Positions 21,350 to 31,268 of a DNA stretch of 64,000 nucleotides are shown piece after piece. The stretch is taken from assembly GCF_001640025.1 (NCBI RefSeq), contig NC_031673.1:1240001-1304000 (forward strand), written 5' to 3'. Each line of letters opens with the position of its first letter. Position 1 is the stretch's first letter. Origin of the DNA: Sugiyamaella lignohabitans (lineage: Eukaryota; Ascomycota; Dipodascomycetes; Dipodascales; Trichomonascaceae). The position numbers were made by a program, and so were the translations under genes. The notes beneath the pieces are model-generated. The model was not told the origin of the DNA. It was given only the letters and a program-made list of their open reading frames with translations, and searched no databases.

Positions 21350-23436
21350 ATGTCATCCTATGACCGTTTGGACGGTAGGACTCAGAATGTTTTTGTAAAA
21401 GATGATGAAATCCGAGTGCTAGAGTCTCGATATGGGAGAACCAGGAATATGCTTGCCGTTGTGTCTGGCATCGTCATATGTGTTATTATAATTATACTGC
21501 TACCTTACTTCTTTGCAGCATCATACGTGAAGTATGATGAGCCCAATGTTGGAGGACTGTATTCGAACTTATATGACATGATAACTAGTGATGATGGTGC
21601 AGGAGCACCGAACTCCACTATCTATGGTGCTGCCATTCAATCATGGCAGCTGGACACGTCAAGAGAGTATCATCTCTCAAGATTTGGCAAATGGAACTCA
21701 GATGTTCCCCCTACTACGAGGGAATACAACTTTACAATTAGTGAAGTTGAGGATACGTACCCAGCTGGCGTGAAGAAAACTATGACTCTCATCAATGGCA
21801 AATTCCCTGGCCCATTGATCCAGGCTAATGAGGGGGATAGGATTATTATAAACTTCCTCAATAACGCCTCAACGTCATCGGCACTTCACTTTCACGGACT
21901 GCACCAGAATGGCACGAACTACATGGACGGAGCTGAAGGTATAACCCAGTGCGGCATCGCACCTGGAAAGTCTTTTACTTATAACTTCACATTGGATAAT
22001 ATTTGGGGTACCTACTGGTATCACTCGCATTACAGTACACAATATCTTGAAGGTGTCTTTGGTCCTGTTGTTATCCATTCAAAGAAAGAAGATGAAAAAT
22101 ACAAGGATCTATATGATGAGGAAATGGTAATTCTGTTGAGTGATCTTTATTTTGAGAACTCTTATGATTTGATCCAGTCTTATATTGCACCAGATGTTGA
22201 AAATGCGGAACCTATCCCTGATTCTGGTCTGATTCAAGGTAAAAATTATTTTGATTGTACTAGACTTGAGCCCAGCGGAAACTATTCATGCAAAAACACA
22301 AGTGATTATGCAATTATTCCTGTGCTAGAGGATAAGACATATAGATTGCGTATCATAAGTGCTGGCGGATTCTCTGAATTTGACTTTTCTATTGACAACC
22401 ACATACTTCAAGTGGTGGAAGCTGATGGTGTTAACACAGAACCGTTGCCCATTGAAGCATTGCGGTTAGCAAACGCTCAACGATACTCAGTATTAGTTAC
22501 CATGAATCAAACCTCTGTTTCTGCTGGTCACTGGCTGAGAGCATCTATGAACACCCATTGCTATGATGGTGAAAATCCTCATTTGGATCCTGAATTGCGG
22601 GCCATTCTCTCATACCCGGAGATGACTAGGTTGACAATCGCAAATGACGGAGTTCCGCCGTCTCTACCTGAGACCCCAAAATCGCATCAGCTAGATGGAA
22701 CAGTGAAATGTCTGGAATTAAATGAAACCCTGCTTATACCGTCCTTCCCGCTTGTGGCTCCTGAACCTGACACATTAATACACCTTGATGCGTCGTTCAT
22801 GATTGGTGCCCATCAAATTTCTTTGGGTTATTTCAATTCTTCTACTTACAAAAAGCATGCATCAAATTATTCAACTTTAAATGAGATTTACAATAGCATT
22901 GACCGCGGACAAATAAGTCAAATATTCAGTGATTCATCGGTTACACCTGAGTGGGCTAATGGGGACATGGTAGTTACTATTGATAAACCGATGGTTGTTG
23001 ATTTACTAATAAACAACTATGACGATGGGTAAGTGCATGAAGTGAAATTTTGTCAGTAAGGTTCTAACATCTACTCAGAGCTCATCCATTCCATCTCCAT
23101 GGTTACAAGTTCTGGGTTCTTGCTTCTGGACAAGGCTATTTCAAGCCAGAAATGTACGAATTTATCAATACCACTAATCCCATCCGTCGTGACACTGTAC
23201 AAGTAACAGGATTCGGCTGGGCTTTAGTCAGATTTGTAGCTGATAATCCAGGCATATGGACGTTTCACTGTAAGTGACAATTAAAGAGCATAAAAACGTC
23301 GCGACATTCATTAACATGAGCAGGTCACATTTTATGGCATACCGCAGCTGGGATGCTAATGCAATTTTCAGTGCTCCCAGACAAGCTAGAATTGCAAACA
23401 CCGCCACAGGAGTGGTTTGAGCTGTGTGCCTCTTAA
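21350..23436 (+). CDS. Membrane-anchored multicopper oxidase (laccase/ascorbate-oxidase type), three exons
   Basis: The exons 21350-23028, 23079-23269 and 23324-23436 encode 660 residues; introns of 50 and 54 nt have GTAAGT donors and CAG acceptors. All four copper motifs are intact, two of them only after splicing: HFHG (180-183), WYHSH (223-227), HPFHLHG (562-568) and HCHILWH (623-629). A single hydrophobic segment at about 34-58 makes it a type II membrane protein with the oxidase outside; Fet3-type ferroxidases have the anchor at the C terminus. The residue ten after the type-1 copper Cys is Met634, as in plant laccases and ascorbate oxidase, which suggests a low-potential copper site. 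The substrate is unknown. Confidence 0.88.
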
Positions 23437-23524
23437 ACAGATATCGAACTTTGCATCCAGTCTAACGAAACTGGCTATTTAATAGATATGAACAGTTCAC
23501 GAGAACCTAGATTTTAAAGGGTCT

Positions 23525-23535
23525 GGGCGTTGCCC
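23525..23535. repeat. Mini-palindrome GGGC-GTT-GCCC
   Basis: A perfect 4-bp GC arm repeats around a 3-nt spacer in the 246-bp gap between the 3' ends of the multicopper oxidase and NAB2. It shares its architecture with elements at 26587, 51031 and 53511. Confidence 0.55.
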
Positions 23536-23682
23536 CGACACACCTTAGCAAATCGAATAAAAGTAGTATTACAAAAAAAAGTCCTTTAGAGTGAATAATC
23601 ACTCAAAAAACAAGGTACATTAGAAAATCAAAGAATAAATACATGATAATTAAATATTTTCATTGTCATTGTCGAAATACCC

Positions 23683-25161
23683 TTAGCTGGCAGGCTGTTC
23701 GGCAGCCGGGATAATTGTCTCCATTACTTGATCCTCAGATTCAGCAAATTGTCTTTCACTAGTTGAACCGGTATTCTTCTGGTCCTTAACCCAAACAGCT
23801 GACGTAGTACCATGACCTTCCGGATGTTGGAAACGGCAGTTGTATTTCCTACAATTGACACCAAACCTGCACATTTCTTGAGTGGGATGAGTAAACATAC
23901 AGTCGATACGTGTACATTCGGCCCCATCACGACAGAGAACTGGGCTAGTAGGATGACGATAACGACAATTTGTGTTTGTACAACGAGCACCAAACTTACA
24001 AGTTTCCAGAGATCGTTCAGTTGGCAGGGGTGCAGGAACCCTTACGAGACTTCCCGACGGATGAGCTTTATCGCATTCAACATTTTGACAATTTTTGGAA
24101 TCTGCACACCATTCTAACTGTGTAACTTTTGCATTATCATTGGCAGGAGTTGGATGCCCGCATGGACAGGCCTTATTAATACACCGATCAGCATATTTAC
24201 AAAGGACAATAGGTGGTGCTTTAGGCACATATTGATGCTTTTGCTGATTATTCAAATAAGAATACCCTTGCGAAGCCAAGTTCTTTTGCTGCTCTAGGAA
24301 ACTCGCGTGTTGCTCTCGAAGAGTTTCCAAAACATCAGGAGGGGGCAGTGGAAACTTGAATCCTGTACTTGGTCCCTCATCCTCTCCAATATGAACAAAA
24401 TTACACTTCCCTGGTTGCTTTTGACAGTTCGGGTACATCTTACAAGGACGAGACGGATGAACATACTCGCAAGGATAATTAGGGCAATTCGGCCAGTTTT
24501 CACATCGCTCCATAATTAAGCGTGGCCTGAACGCATTACCAAGTTCCATAGCGTTGTCAGCTTGATAAGCCCCATTTTCTCCCGGGGCGATGAAGCCACT
24601 GCCCATACCACCAATATTGAAATTTCCAGCAGACGCAGCTAGCGCGACATTCTGACTGTTGAAACCTCCATTTCTTTTGAATCCAGCACCGCCTCTGATT
24701 TTCATGCCACCATTGGAATTTTTCGAGATTCCACCATTGATATTATTTTTAAATCCGCCTTTGAATGATCTTGGATTGAAATTACCCGAGTTTGCTAGAT
24801 TGGCGTTACTTCGTAAGCCGCTACCTTGATTTGTGCTATTATTGTCATATTCGCCATAAACAGGCTCTGAATTAGGCTGTTGCTCTTGTTCAGTCATATT
24901 GCTATCTGTAGCCCCAGAAACAATAGATTGGGCATTTTGAAATAGCCATCGCGAAAACTCTCCATCTCTAAATTTGTCACCTAATAGACCACCTAATTCT
25001 TCAGATATCTCGTTTTCAGTTTTACCGTTTGTAATCATCAACACAATATACTGGGCAATGAAATCAGGATCGTCTTCAATCCCAAAAGTACCGATATTCT
25101 CTAGAACTAACTGTTCCAGCTGTTTTGCTTGTGGTGAGTCTGCCTGAAGAACTACTGACAT
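23683..25161 (-). CDS. NAB2: Nuclear poly(A)-binding CCCH zinc-finger protein Nab2
   Basis: The single exon of 492 residues matches Nab2 in layout: an N-terminal PWI-like helical domain (about 5-95), a Gly/Asn-rich central region with scattered RGG/GGF (about 130-200), and seven CCCH-type fingers in the C-terminal half. Examples are CENWPNCPNYPCEYVHP, CKYADRCINKACPCGHP, CKFGARCTNTNCRYRHP and CRFGVNCRKYNCRFQHP. Nab2 coats poly(A) tails, limits their length and couples mRNA to export. The seven-finger count equals that of S. cerevisiae Nab2. Confidence 0.92.
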   Translation of the reverse strand: MSVVLQADSPQAKQLEQLVLENIGTFGIEDDPDFIAQYIVLMITNGKTENEISEELGGLLGDKFRDGEFSRWLFQNAQSIVSGATDSNMTEQEQQPNSEPVYGEYDNNSTNQGSGLRSNANLANSGNFNPRSFKGGFKNNINGGISKNSNGGMKIRGGAGFKRNGGFNSQNVALAASAGNFNIGGMGSGFIAPGENGAYQADNAMELGNAFRPRLIMERCENWPNCPNYPCEYVHPSRPCKMYPNCQKQPGKCNFVHIGEDEGPSTGFKFPLPPPDVLETLREQHASFLEQQKNLASQGYSYLNNQQKHQYVPKAPPIVLCKYADRCINKACPCGHPTPANDNAKVTQLEWCADSKNCQNVECDKAHPSGSLVRVPAPLPTERSLETCKFGARCTNTNCRYRHPTSPVLCRDGAECTRIDCMFTHPTQEMCRFGVNCRKYNCRFQHPEGHGTTSAVWVKDQKNTGSTSERQFAESEDQVMETIIPAAEQPAS

Positions 25162-25658
25162 TTTTAATGTTGAAGACTAAAACTTTCAATTATGTAATGG
25201 ATCAAAACTGATCTGTATTCGCAAGATGCTTGCACTATATATGAATAGTGTAACTAAAAATTAGCGTAGCCGCGCTTTGGGCCGACATGTGCGGCTCACT
25301 CTATACTCAGATCACGGTGGACGTAGTATGTGTTAACCTTAAAACATCCGCATGTATCGTCTTAACACAGGTTGCAACTGTTTTTGTTTTTCTTCCAGTT
25401 TTTGACTACTCCTTATAGAACATTATAGAACGGCCTCCCAACAATCTTTTATCTTGTTGGAATTATATATCTCAAGGAATTAGCTGATGGTCTATATGTC
25501 TATTTGTGCGCTTATTATGCAAGATGTATTTAGATGTGCCATAATTAAAAAACCCGTTGTCGCTTGTACGAGGTTTCCGCTCATTTCCAACTTATATATT
25601 TTAGCATTTAAAAATTTATTTAAGAAACAAGCTCAAGAGCCCGCTAATTATGATGCTC
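25162..25658. other. Intergenic region NAB2 promoter / GLTP 3' flank
   Basis: About 500 bp. A repeated TATAGAAC near 25415-25430 is the only local pattern I note. The short plus-strand frame at 25487-25687 overlaps the GLTP stop and has no recognisable motif. Confidence 0.4.
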
Positions 25659-26480
25659 TTACAAGCCCTTGGCATAGTTGCCAGTAGTCAGGAACTTCTC
25701 GATGATAGCAACGATATTTTCCAAAGCAGAGAGCCATTCTTTCAATTGCGCAAGGACCTTCTCCAAGGGGGTGCCTAGCTTTTCATAGAAATCTTTTCGG
25801 TAAGGGCAGGCCTTCATGGCTAGCTTGAAAACGGGACGAATCAACATATTATGATACTTGGTCAGAGTTGCATTGTAAGATTCAGTGAAAGAGCTAGCCA
25901 ATTCCTCGTTGGGATTTTCAACGCTTCTTCGGACAGCATCAGCAGTAAAGCGGAGTCCTCTAGTGAGCCACAGTAAACCTTGAGTAGCACTCTTTGTTTT
26001 TTCAGTAACCTCTCCAAGAACAATGTCCTGGAGAGTTAACGAGGCGCCAGGTTTTGCCAGTTGTCGAGCTCTGATTTTCTATTTTCACTGTTAGTTTCCC
26101 TCCTTTCGTGAGATTACCACATTTAAAACTTGCCTTAATATTACCGGTCATATCACTTTGAACAACAGAAAAAGCTGTGCTTCCAAACAAGTCTAGTATT
26201 GTTAGCTATGGCCCCGATCTGATAAAAAGTAAACTACACGACTAAGATAAATATCTATTTCCAGACATAATACAATAAAGAAAAAAAACTGGGGCCAAGA
26301 GATAGTCCATGAGAATAAGCATTCATATCCTTAGCAGCATTAAGAGACAACAAACATACCAAAGAGAGTAACCAGGGACTCGGATGCCTCGAGGAACTGT
26401 GTAGTATCGATTTTCTCATCGACCACAGACACATCCTTGAAGTCTAGCTTAATATTATCAAACCAAGTAGATCCAGACAT
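25659..26480 (-). CDS. Glycolipid transfer protein (HET-C2/GLTP family), three exons with one GC-AG intron
   Basis: The exons are 26360-26480, 26134-26192 and 25659-26078 on the minus strand, giving 199 residues, the usual GLTP length. Intron 1 (167 nt) is GT-AG. Intron 2 (55 nt) starts AAG|GCAAGT, ends ATAG and contains CTAAC, so it is a GC-AG intron. Its removal restores DMTGNIKKIRARQL, the family's glycolipid head-group motif. The binding residues are all present: Asp54, Asn58, Lys61, Trp97 and His136 (human D48, N52, K55, W96, H140). Such proteins move glycosphingolipids between membranes in the cytosol. S. cerevisiae has no GLTP, but filamentous fungi (HET-C2) do. It is divergent from LSM2 (257 bp). 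Confidence 0.93.
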
Positions 26481-26586
26481 TTTTATTGTAGAGCGAATCA
26501 GTGTGTCAAAAAAACTGTAATATTCTAACACTTGTGATGTCAATGATCGAGGCTGTGTTTATGCCAATTGTCCTCGAGAATCAACA

Positions 26587-26597
26587 GGGGTTACCCC
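26587..26597. repeat. Mini-palindrome GGGG-TTA-CCCC within C-tract promoter
   Basis: A palindrome with 4-bp arms and a 3-nt spacer sits in the GLTP-LSM2 divergent promoter. It is followed by further C5-C6 tracts (26594-26598, 26602-26606, 26625-26630) and a GATAAG at 26636. C-tracts of this kind may be STRE or Mig1-like sites. Confidence 0.5.
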
Positions 26598-26737
26598 CAT
26601 GCCCCCATGCATAGACGCGATTTACCCCCCGCACTGATAAGAGAATGAATGTTCTTTAAAAGGATATAGAAATTTGACCTATCTGAGGAAGTTCTATAGG
26701 AATTGGTGAAGCAACATTCCAACGAAAAGACATCAAA

Positions 26738-27163
26738 ATGCTTCTTTTTTCATTTTTTAAAACCTTAATAGACCACGAGGTTCGTTGTTAGAGATAATTG
26801 TATGGCAGTAGATTAAGGGTATTAGCTAACGTTGTACAGATCACCGTTGAACTCAAAAATGACATGTCTATCAGAGGAACTCTGAAGTCAGTGGATCAGT
26901 ATTTGAATCTGAAATTGGATGACATCACTACTCTCGACGAGTCAAACTACCCACATTTAGTAAGTGTAACTTTTTGATGATAGTTATTTTTGTCAATAAT
27001 GAGCACTAACATTATATAGAGCGCCGTGAAGAACCTTTTTATAAGAGGTTCAGTAGTCAGATATGTTCATTTGCCCGCAAACGCAGTAGATACCGCACTC
27101 TTAGAAGATGCCTCCCGTCGTGAAGCATTGGCTCAATCAGGAAAGGCAATTAGTGGCCAATAG
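26738..27163 (+). CDS. LSM2: U6 snRNA-associated Sm-like protein LSm2, three exons
   Basis: The exons 26738-26779, 26840-26959 and 27020-27163 encode 101 residues. Exon 1 gives MLLFSFFKTLIDHE, exon 2 the Sm1 motif (VELKNDMSIRGTLKSVDQYL, then NLKLDDI) and exon 3 the Sm2 motif (LFIRGSVVRYVHLP). This is the LSm2 sequence pattern; the protein is part of the nuclear LSm2-8 ring on U6 and the cytoplasmic LSm1-7 decapping ring. Both introns are 60 nt. The first has an unusual donor GTTCGT, but no other in-frame donor exists before a stop, and its CTAAC branch and CAG acceptor are normal. No single exon is long enough to stand out as an open frame. Confidence 0.93.
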
Positions 27164-27285
27164 GGGCCCAATGATCTTTCCAAAAGTCCCAGGTATTTAG
27201 GATATACTGCAATCACTGGTCCAGAATGGGTTTGTCTGGCTGTATTTATATACTTTAATAATGAATGTTTTTATTATGCTATATC

Positions 27286-28920
27286 TCATGCTGGTGGAAG
27301 AAAAGCTCCAAACAGGATTCCCTGTACAATTATCCACATGAAAGTATACGTTACAACTGCCCGACCCAATTCTATCTGTCTCAAAGACGAACCCGTAACG
27401 ATATGCGCGACAAACCAGTAAATCCCTGGCAAGCAGGTGGAAACTCGCGTGATTATCTGGACATGCCATATGAACAGCGCGGACAGCCCGGTAATAGACT
27501 GTACAAGCGTGAAAGGAAGTAATTCGAAGGGTGAACTAGATGTCACAGATTTTTGGTACTTGGAGTAGGCATCGAGCGTGGAAGTTTTCACCTGTATTGT
27601 TGGATCAACAAAGCTCTGATTTGTGACAAACTCCAAAGATGATTTCCAGATAGCATATAACGTGGGGAGAGCGAAAAGAAAATTATGAATATTGTTCGGC
27701 GTCCAGTACCTTAAGAATCCAACTCCCCAGTATTTATCTTGGACGTAAGTGAATATCGAAGGAATCCTATAGCTACACCATTCAGGGATCTCTGTTGATG
27801 ATACACAATATTCCTTGTAACCACACAATTGGAGATACAGAGTCATGGCAGCGATCAATAGCCCAGATAAAATAATCTCCCCAATCTTGCCCAACTTGCT
27901 CCTCGCGCGCCTAGTCTTGAATGACTGCCATACTAGAGTCAACAACTCTGAACTGGACCAACTGTATCTATTCAATAACGGAATAGTATTCTCAACAATA
28001 AAAGATTTGACAGCCACGTAAAGATCAAAAAGTAAAACAATTCCCCATAACAGTCCGTTGCTTCTAAATCCACATGAAACAGCAAAAACAGCTCCAGCAA
28101 GAAAATGCCTCTGTCTTTGTCTAAAATAAAGGCCTAAAAATGACAGTAACGCAAATGTACTCTCAATGTATCCAGCCACCAGAAACATACCTGCCGGAGA
28201 CATAGCATAAAGAGCAGCAGTAGTTTGGGCAAATCGATATCCTCGCTTCGGAAATACCTCCTTGGTAAGCCTACATAACAGCAAAGTAGCCAAATAATGA
28301 TTTAAGTTGGATACAATTATACTGGTCAGAGCATAGCTTTCCAGGGTGACACTATACTGCTGCGAGAAAGATGACGAAGCAACAGAGAACAGCATATTCA
28401 ATTCATATCTTCCACTCCCACTTATAAATTCACTTGCGGTACGATTTAGCACAATAAATAGGTTTGTGACAATTCTGACAGTAAGCCACCAAAACCTACC
28501 AAAAGCCCATTCTTGTTCGTACAATACGCCTCTCTGAGCCAGAGCGGTGAAATAAACGGAGTCCCAAATAGTCAATTTTCTGACCAGGCAGTCTGCGGCC
28601 AATTGAAATAATCCCCAAAAACTCCAGATCCATGATCTAAATGACGTAATTTTTGGCCATGTTAGATCTAACTGAGATTGTCTAATTATTAATTGGCTAG
28701 ATGTGTCATATTGTTTTGGAACAATAAGGATAACACAGATAAGGAGACATTTGACGAGAATGAAAACTTTTGTTAGTAGTTTGAAAGGGAAATGTGTGTT
28801 TTTCTCAATAGTCTTTTCCGAGACCCCTACTGTTAGGCCATGTTCTTGTTCCACACTAGTTAGCTTGTTGGAGGAACTAACAGTCCTTATTGGTCGCCGG
28901 TGAACTTCGTACATTGGCAT
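27286..28920 (-). CDS. GPI18: GPI mannosyltransferase II (Gpi18/PIG-V)
   Basis: The single exon of 544 residues is a polytopic ER membrane protein. The luminal block WDSVYFTALAQRGVLYEQEWAF is the PIG-V signature, with the WD acidic motif near the start of the domain. Gpi18 adds the second mannose to the GPI anchor precursor in the ER lumen. Later blocks such as GIYWFVAHIV are consistent. It is convergent with LSM2 (122 bp). Confidence 0.92.
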   Translation of the reverse strand: MPMYEVHRRPIRTVSSSNKLTSVEQEHGLTVGVSEKTIEKNTHFPFKLLTKVFILVKCLLICVILIVPKQYDTSSQLIIRQSQLDLTWPKITSFRSWIWSFWGLFQLAADCLVRKLTIWDSVYFTALAQRGVLYEQEWAFGRFWWLTVRIVTNLFIVLNRTASEFISGSGRYELNMLFSVASSSFSQQYSVTLESYALTSIIVSNLNHYLATLLLCRLTKEVFPKRGYRFAQTTAALYAMSPAGMFLVAGYIESTFALLSFLGLYFRQRQRHFLAGAVFAVSCGFRSNGLLWGIVLLFDLYVAVKSFIVENTIPLLNRYSWSSSELLTLVWQSFKTRRARSKLGKIGEIILSGLLIAAMTLYLQLCGYKEYCVSSTEIPEWCSYRIPSIFTYVQDKYWGVGFLRYWTPNNIHNFLFALPTLYAIWKSSLEFVTNQSFVDPTIQVKTSTLDAYSKYQKSVTSSSPFELLPFTLVQSITGLSALFIWHVQIITRVSTCLPGIYWFVAHIVTGSSLRQIELGRAVVTYTFMWIIVQGILFGAFLPPA

Positions 28921-29075
28921 CTAGGACTTCAAGCACATGTATCGTGATGTTGATATCACCGCGCGTCTTAGCCGCGGAAGTGCAAAATGAATATCAGATC
29001 AAGACGCGTAAACTGTCACTAAATAAATAAGATAAATAAGATGAATAATAGATAATAAATAAAAATGACCATATA

Positions 29076-29891
29076 CTAGATCATTTTGCCCAAAGCTATT
29101 TGGAGCAATCCAAACACCAGGTCAATTAGTTGGTCAAAGGTATAATACTGGCGGAAAAATTTAATTTTGCCAGTAGTTGTCATGACGAACCCTCCACAAT
29201 TGACACGTTCAAGCTTAAATCTGTTAAGATCTAAATTGGCCTCTCTATGAATGTACTGCAAAATTGCATTAAAAATACTAGAACCATCCTTATCTTGGAT
29301 TCTCCTGTAAATCTGGGACATATCTTCACCGGGCAAAGATACAGATATAGTCCGCAAGTCAGGTTTCGCAGTAGGGGTACTGAATATCAGTTGTGAGTCA
29401 GCTATTGCATCATTTTCAAGACTGCGTGAGAGATAGTCTTTGTATTGTTGTAATAAGAACTGGTCGCTTATTGGCAGAGGGTGGATTTGGCAATCAAAAG
29501 TTTTCTCTATCCATTCACAAATTAAATTTGCCATCAAATGCGAGCAGCTTGTTAACAGTACTCCACTATTTGAATCATTATCAGTAGCAAGGCAGACTCT
29601 ATGTATTCGGTTCATATCCACGCCATGTATAAAAATGAAGTGCAAAGTCAATGAACTGTTAGCTGGTAGAGTCATCCATTCGATATCCTGATCTATAGTT
29701 AGCGTTTCAGTCAAACTATTATCTTGCACATGATATCTTTTCCTTAGAATTTTCATCAATGACCGACGATATACATCCACTTTTTCATCATCAACATCCG
29801 GATTAAAATTGAATAGCTTGGAAACTGAATATAATGTTACAGGTGAATGGTAAAAAAATCGTTCAGCTTCATACTGAGCTCGATCCATCAT
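29076..29891 (-). CDS. Probable kinetochore protein Fta1/CENP-L (Iml3) family
   Basis: The product is 271 residues. The N-terminal FFYHSPVTLYSVSKL and the C-terminal block TISVSLPGEDMSQIYRRI ... LERVNCGGFVMTTTGKIKFF match the Fta1/CENP-L pattern as I remember it: a 'tIsVslP.eD' strand and a Gly-rich 'cGgf.l...GkiKff' end. The length agrees with S. pombe Fta1 (280 aa). CENP-L pairs with CENP-N in the inner kinetochore and contacts CENP-A nucleosomes. The family diverges fast, so this call rests on short motifs. Either of two adjacent ATGs (29891, 29888) can start it. Confidence 0.6.
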   Translation of the reverse strand: MMDRAQYEAERFFYHSPVTLYSVSKLFNFNPDVDDEKVDVYRRSLMKILRKRYHVQDNSLTETLTIDQDIEWMTLPANSSLTLHFIFIHGVDMNRIHRVCLATDNDSNSGVLLTSCSHLMANLICEWIEKTFDCQIHPLPISDQFLLQQYKDYLSRSLENDAIADSQLIFSTPTAKPDLRTISVSLPGEDMSQIYRRIQDKDGSSIFNAILQYIHREANLDLNRFKLERVNCGGFVMTTTGKIKFFRQYYTFDQLIDLVFGLLQIALGKMI

Positions 29892-30548
29892 AGGCGCTAT
29901 TGTCTACAATTCGTGTTGTTGCAGACTGGCCTTGCCCGTTATATGTCTGCTGTGTTTGTGTAGATCACTGGTGACATTTTAGCCGCATAACGACCCAATC
30001 TCTATCATGTAAGTCAACTTTAAACTGGCTCTATAGTTACAAGACAATAATGAATAACAAAAGCCAATATCACTAGCTGGCGACTGATAAATTAAGTCTT
30101 TTAACATAGATTCATCTTCCACATATTAATTGTAGGGTGTTTCCACCAGCCGGAGATATCTCAGATAGCTCAGTTCTGCATATACACGTGATAATAAAGC
30201 AAGCTTATCATATCCAACTAGCGACTGAACTCGGTCTTAGCACTATTTTTATTTTTGATTTTTTTTGACTTACATATTGTGTTGTAGTGTTTTGGTATAT
30301 GGCATCAAACGGTACGTTAGGGCCAATTTATTGCAGCTGATCGACGTTTAAATCATGAAGAAACCCCAATTAGGAAATTTCTTTCCCCCAGAATCAACAG
30401 TATGATAGACACGAGCTGCATTTAGAGGCTGCAACATCCTATTTACCTCCTTATATACTACAATATAAAAGAGCCAGCTTCCGCCAGCATGTCAATTAAT
30501 TTTTGCTACCTCCTTCACCAACTCAGTCACTCTTTTAACTTTTGAAAA
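29892..30548. other. Divergent intergenic region CENP-L-like / wall protein
   Basis: About 660 bp with a CACGTGAT at 30185-30192. A TATA-like ATATAAAAG lies near 30462, about 85 bp before the wall-protein ATG, as expected of a highly expressed gene. No gene or repeat is seen. Confidence 0.45.
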
Positions 30549-31268
30549 ATGGCCAAAATCAATACCGCTGCTATTATTCTGTCGCTAATTTGCTCCCTGC
30601 GATTGGCGCATGCAGACGACGATACGTCTTATGTTGACCAGTATGACTTGGAGTTTTATAACGACTTCGCTGCCCAAAATAAAGAATACTACGCAAAGTA
30701 TTATAACTTCTTGGTAACTCATATATGGGATATACCACTGACTTATACTGCAGAGCTTAACGCTATATTCGGCGGTGCAGATTATACTAGTATCATTGAA
30801 GGAGATGATGGATTAGCTACTGTTTTATATGACATGGTCACCGAATTCCCGTGGTATAGTGAGTATGCTGCTACAGCTAGTATTGGAAGAAAAGACTTGA
30901 ATGCAGTTTCTACCACTTCTGTAGCTTCAACCTCTACTTCTGTATCTCCCACGACCTCAGCTATTTCTACTATTGCTTCTGCCACTCCAACATCCCCTCA
31001 GCAGCCCTCCCCGAATGCCCAAGCTTCTACCGCCAGTATTACTACATTTTCTACCACTCCATCTCTGGTAGCTCTTTCATCCTCCTTATCTTCTGCTGTC
31101 TCAATCGCTAGTTCTATTGCTGTTCCATCGTTTCAATCGGTGGATAGCAGTTCCCCATCGCCAGCCGTCGAACAGACATCGACAGCATCAACGGGCGGGG
31201 CTTCAATAATTACCTTGGGTGTTGCCCATTGCATTCTTATTGGTACTTTCATTAGTGTACTTATGTGA
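30549..31268 (+). CDS. GPI-anchored Ser/Thr-rich cell-wall protein, SRP1/TIP1 (TIR)-like
   Basis: The product is 239 residues: a signal peptide (cut near residue 22, SLRLAHA|DDD), an N-terminal domain of about 90 residues ending YDMVTEFPWYSEY, a Ser/Thr/Ala-rich stalk (about 120-215), and a hydrophobic GPI signal at the end (ITLGVAHCILIGTFISVLM). The TEFPWYS motif and the preceding 'Y.NFL.TH' run recall the SRP1/TIP1 domain of Tir/Pau proteins, though the match is loose. It is expected to be O-mannosylated and covalently linked to wall glucan. The Ser/Thr stalk uses C/T-rich codons unlike its neighbours, which is usual for such proteins. Confidence 0.72.
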   Translation: MAKINTAAIILSLICSLRLAHADDDTSYVDQYDLEFYNDFAAQNKEYYAKYYNFLVTHIWDIPLTYTAELNAIFGGADYTSIIEGDDGLATVLYDMVTEFPWYSEYAATASIGRKDLNAVSTTSVASTSTSVSPTTSAISTIASATPTSPQQPSPNAQASTASITTFSTTPSLVALSSSLSSAVSIASSIAVPSFQSVDSSSPSPAVEQTSTASTGGASIITLGVAHCILIGTFISVLM

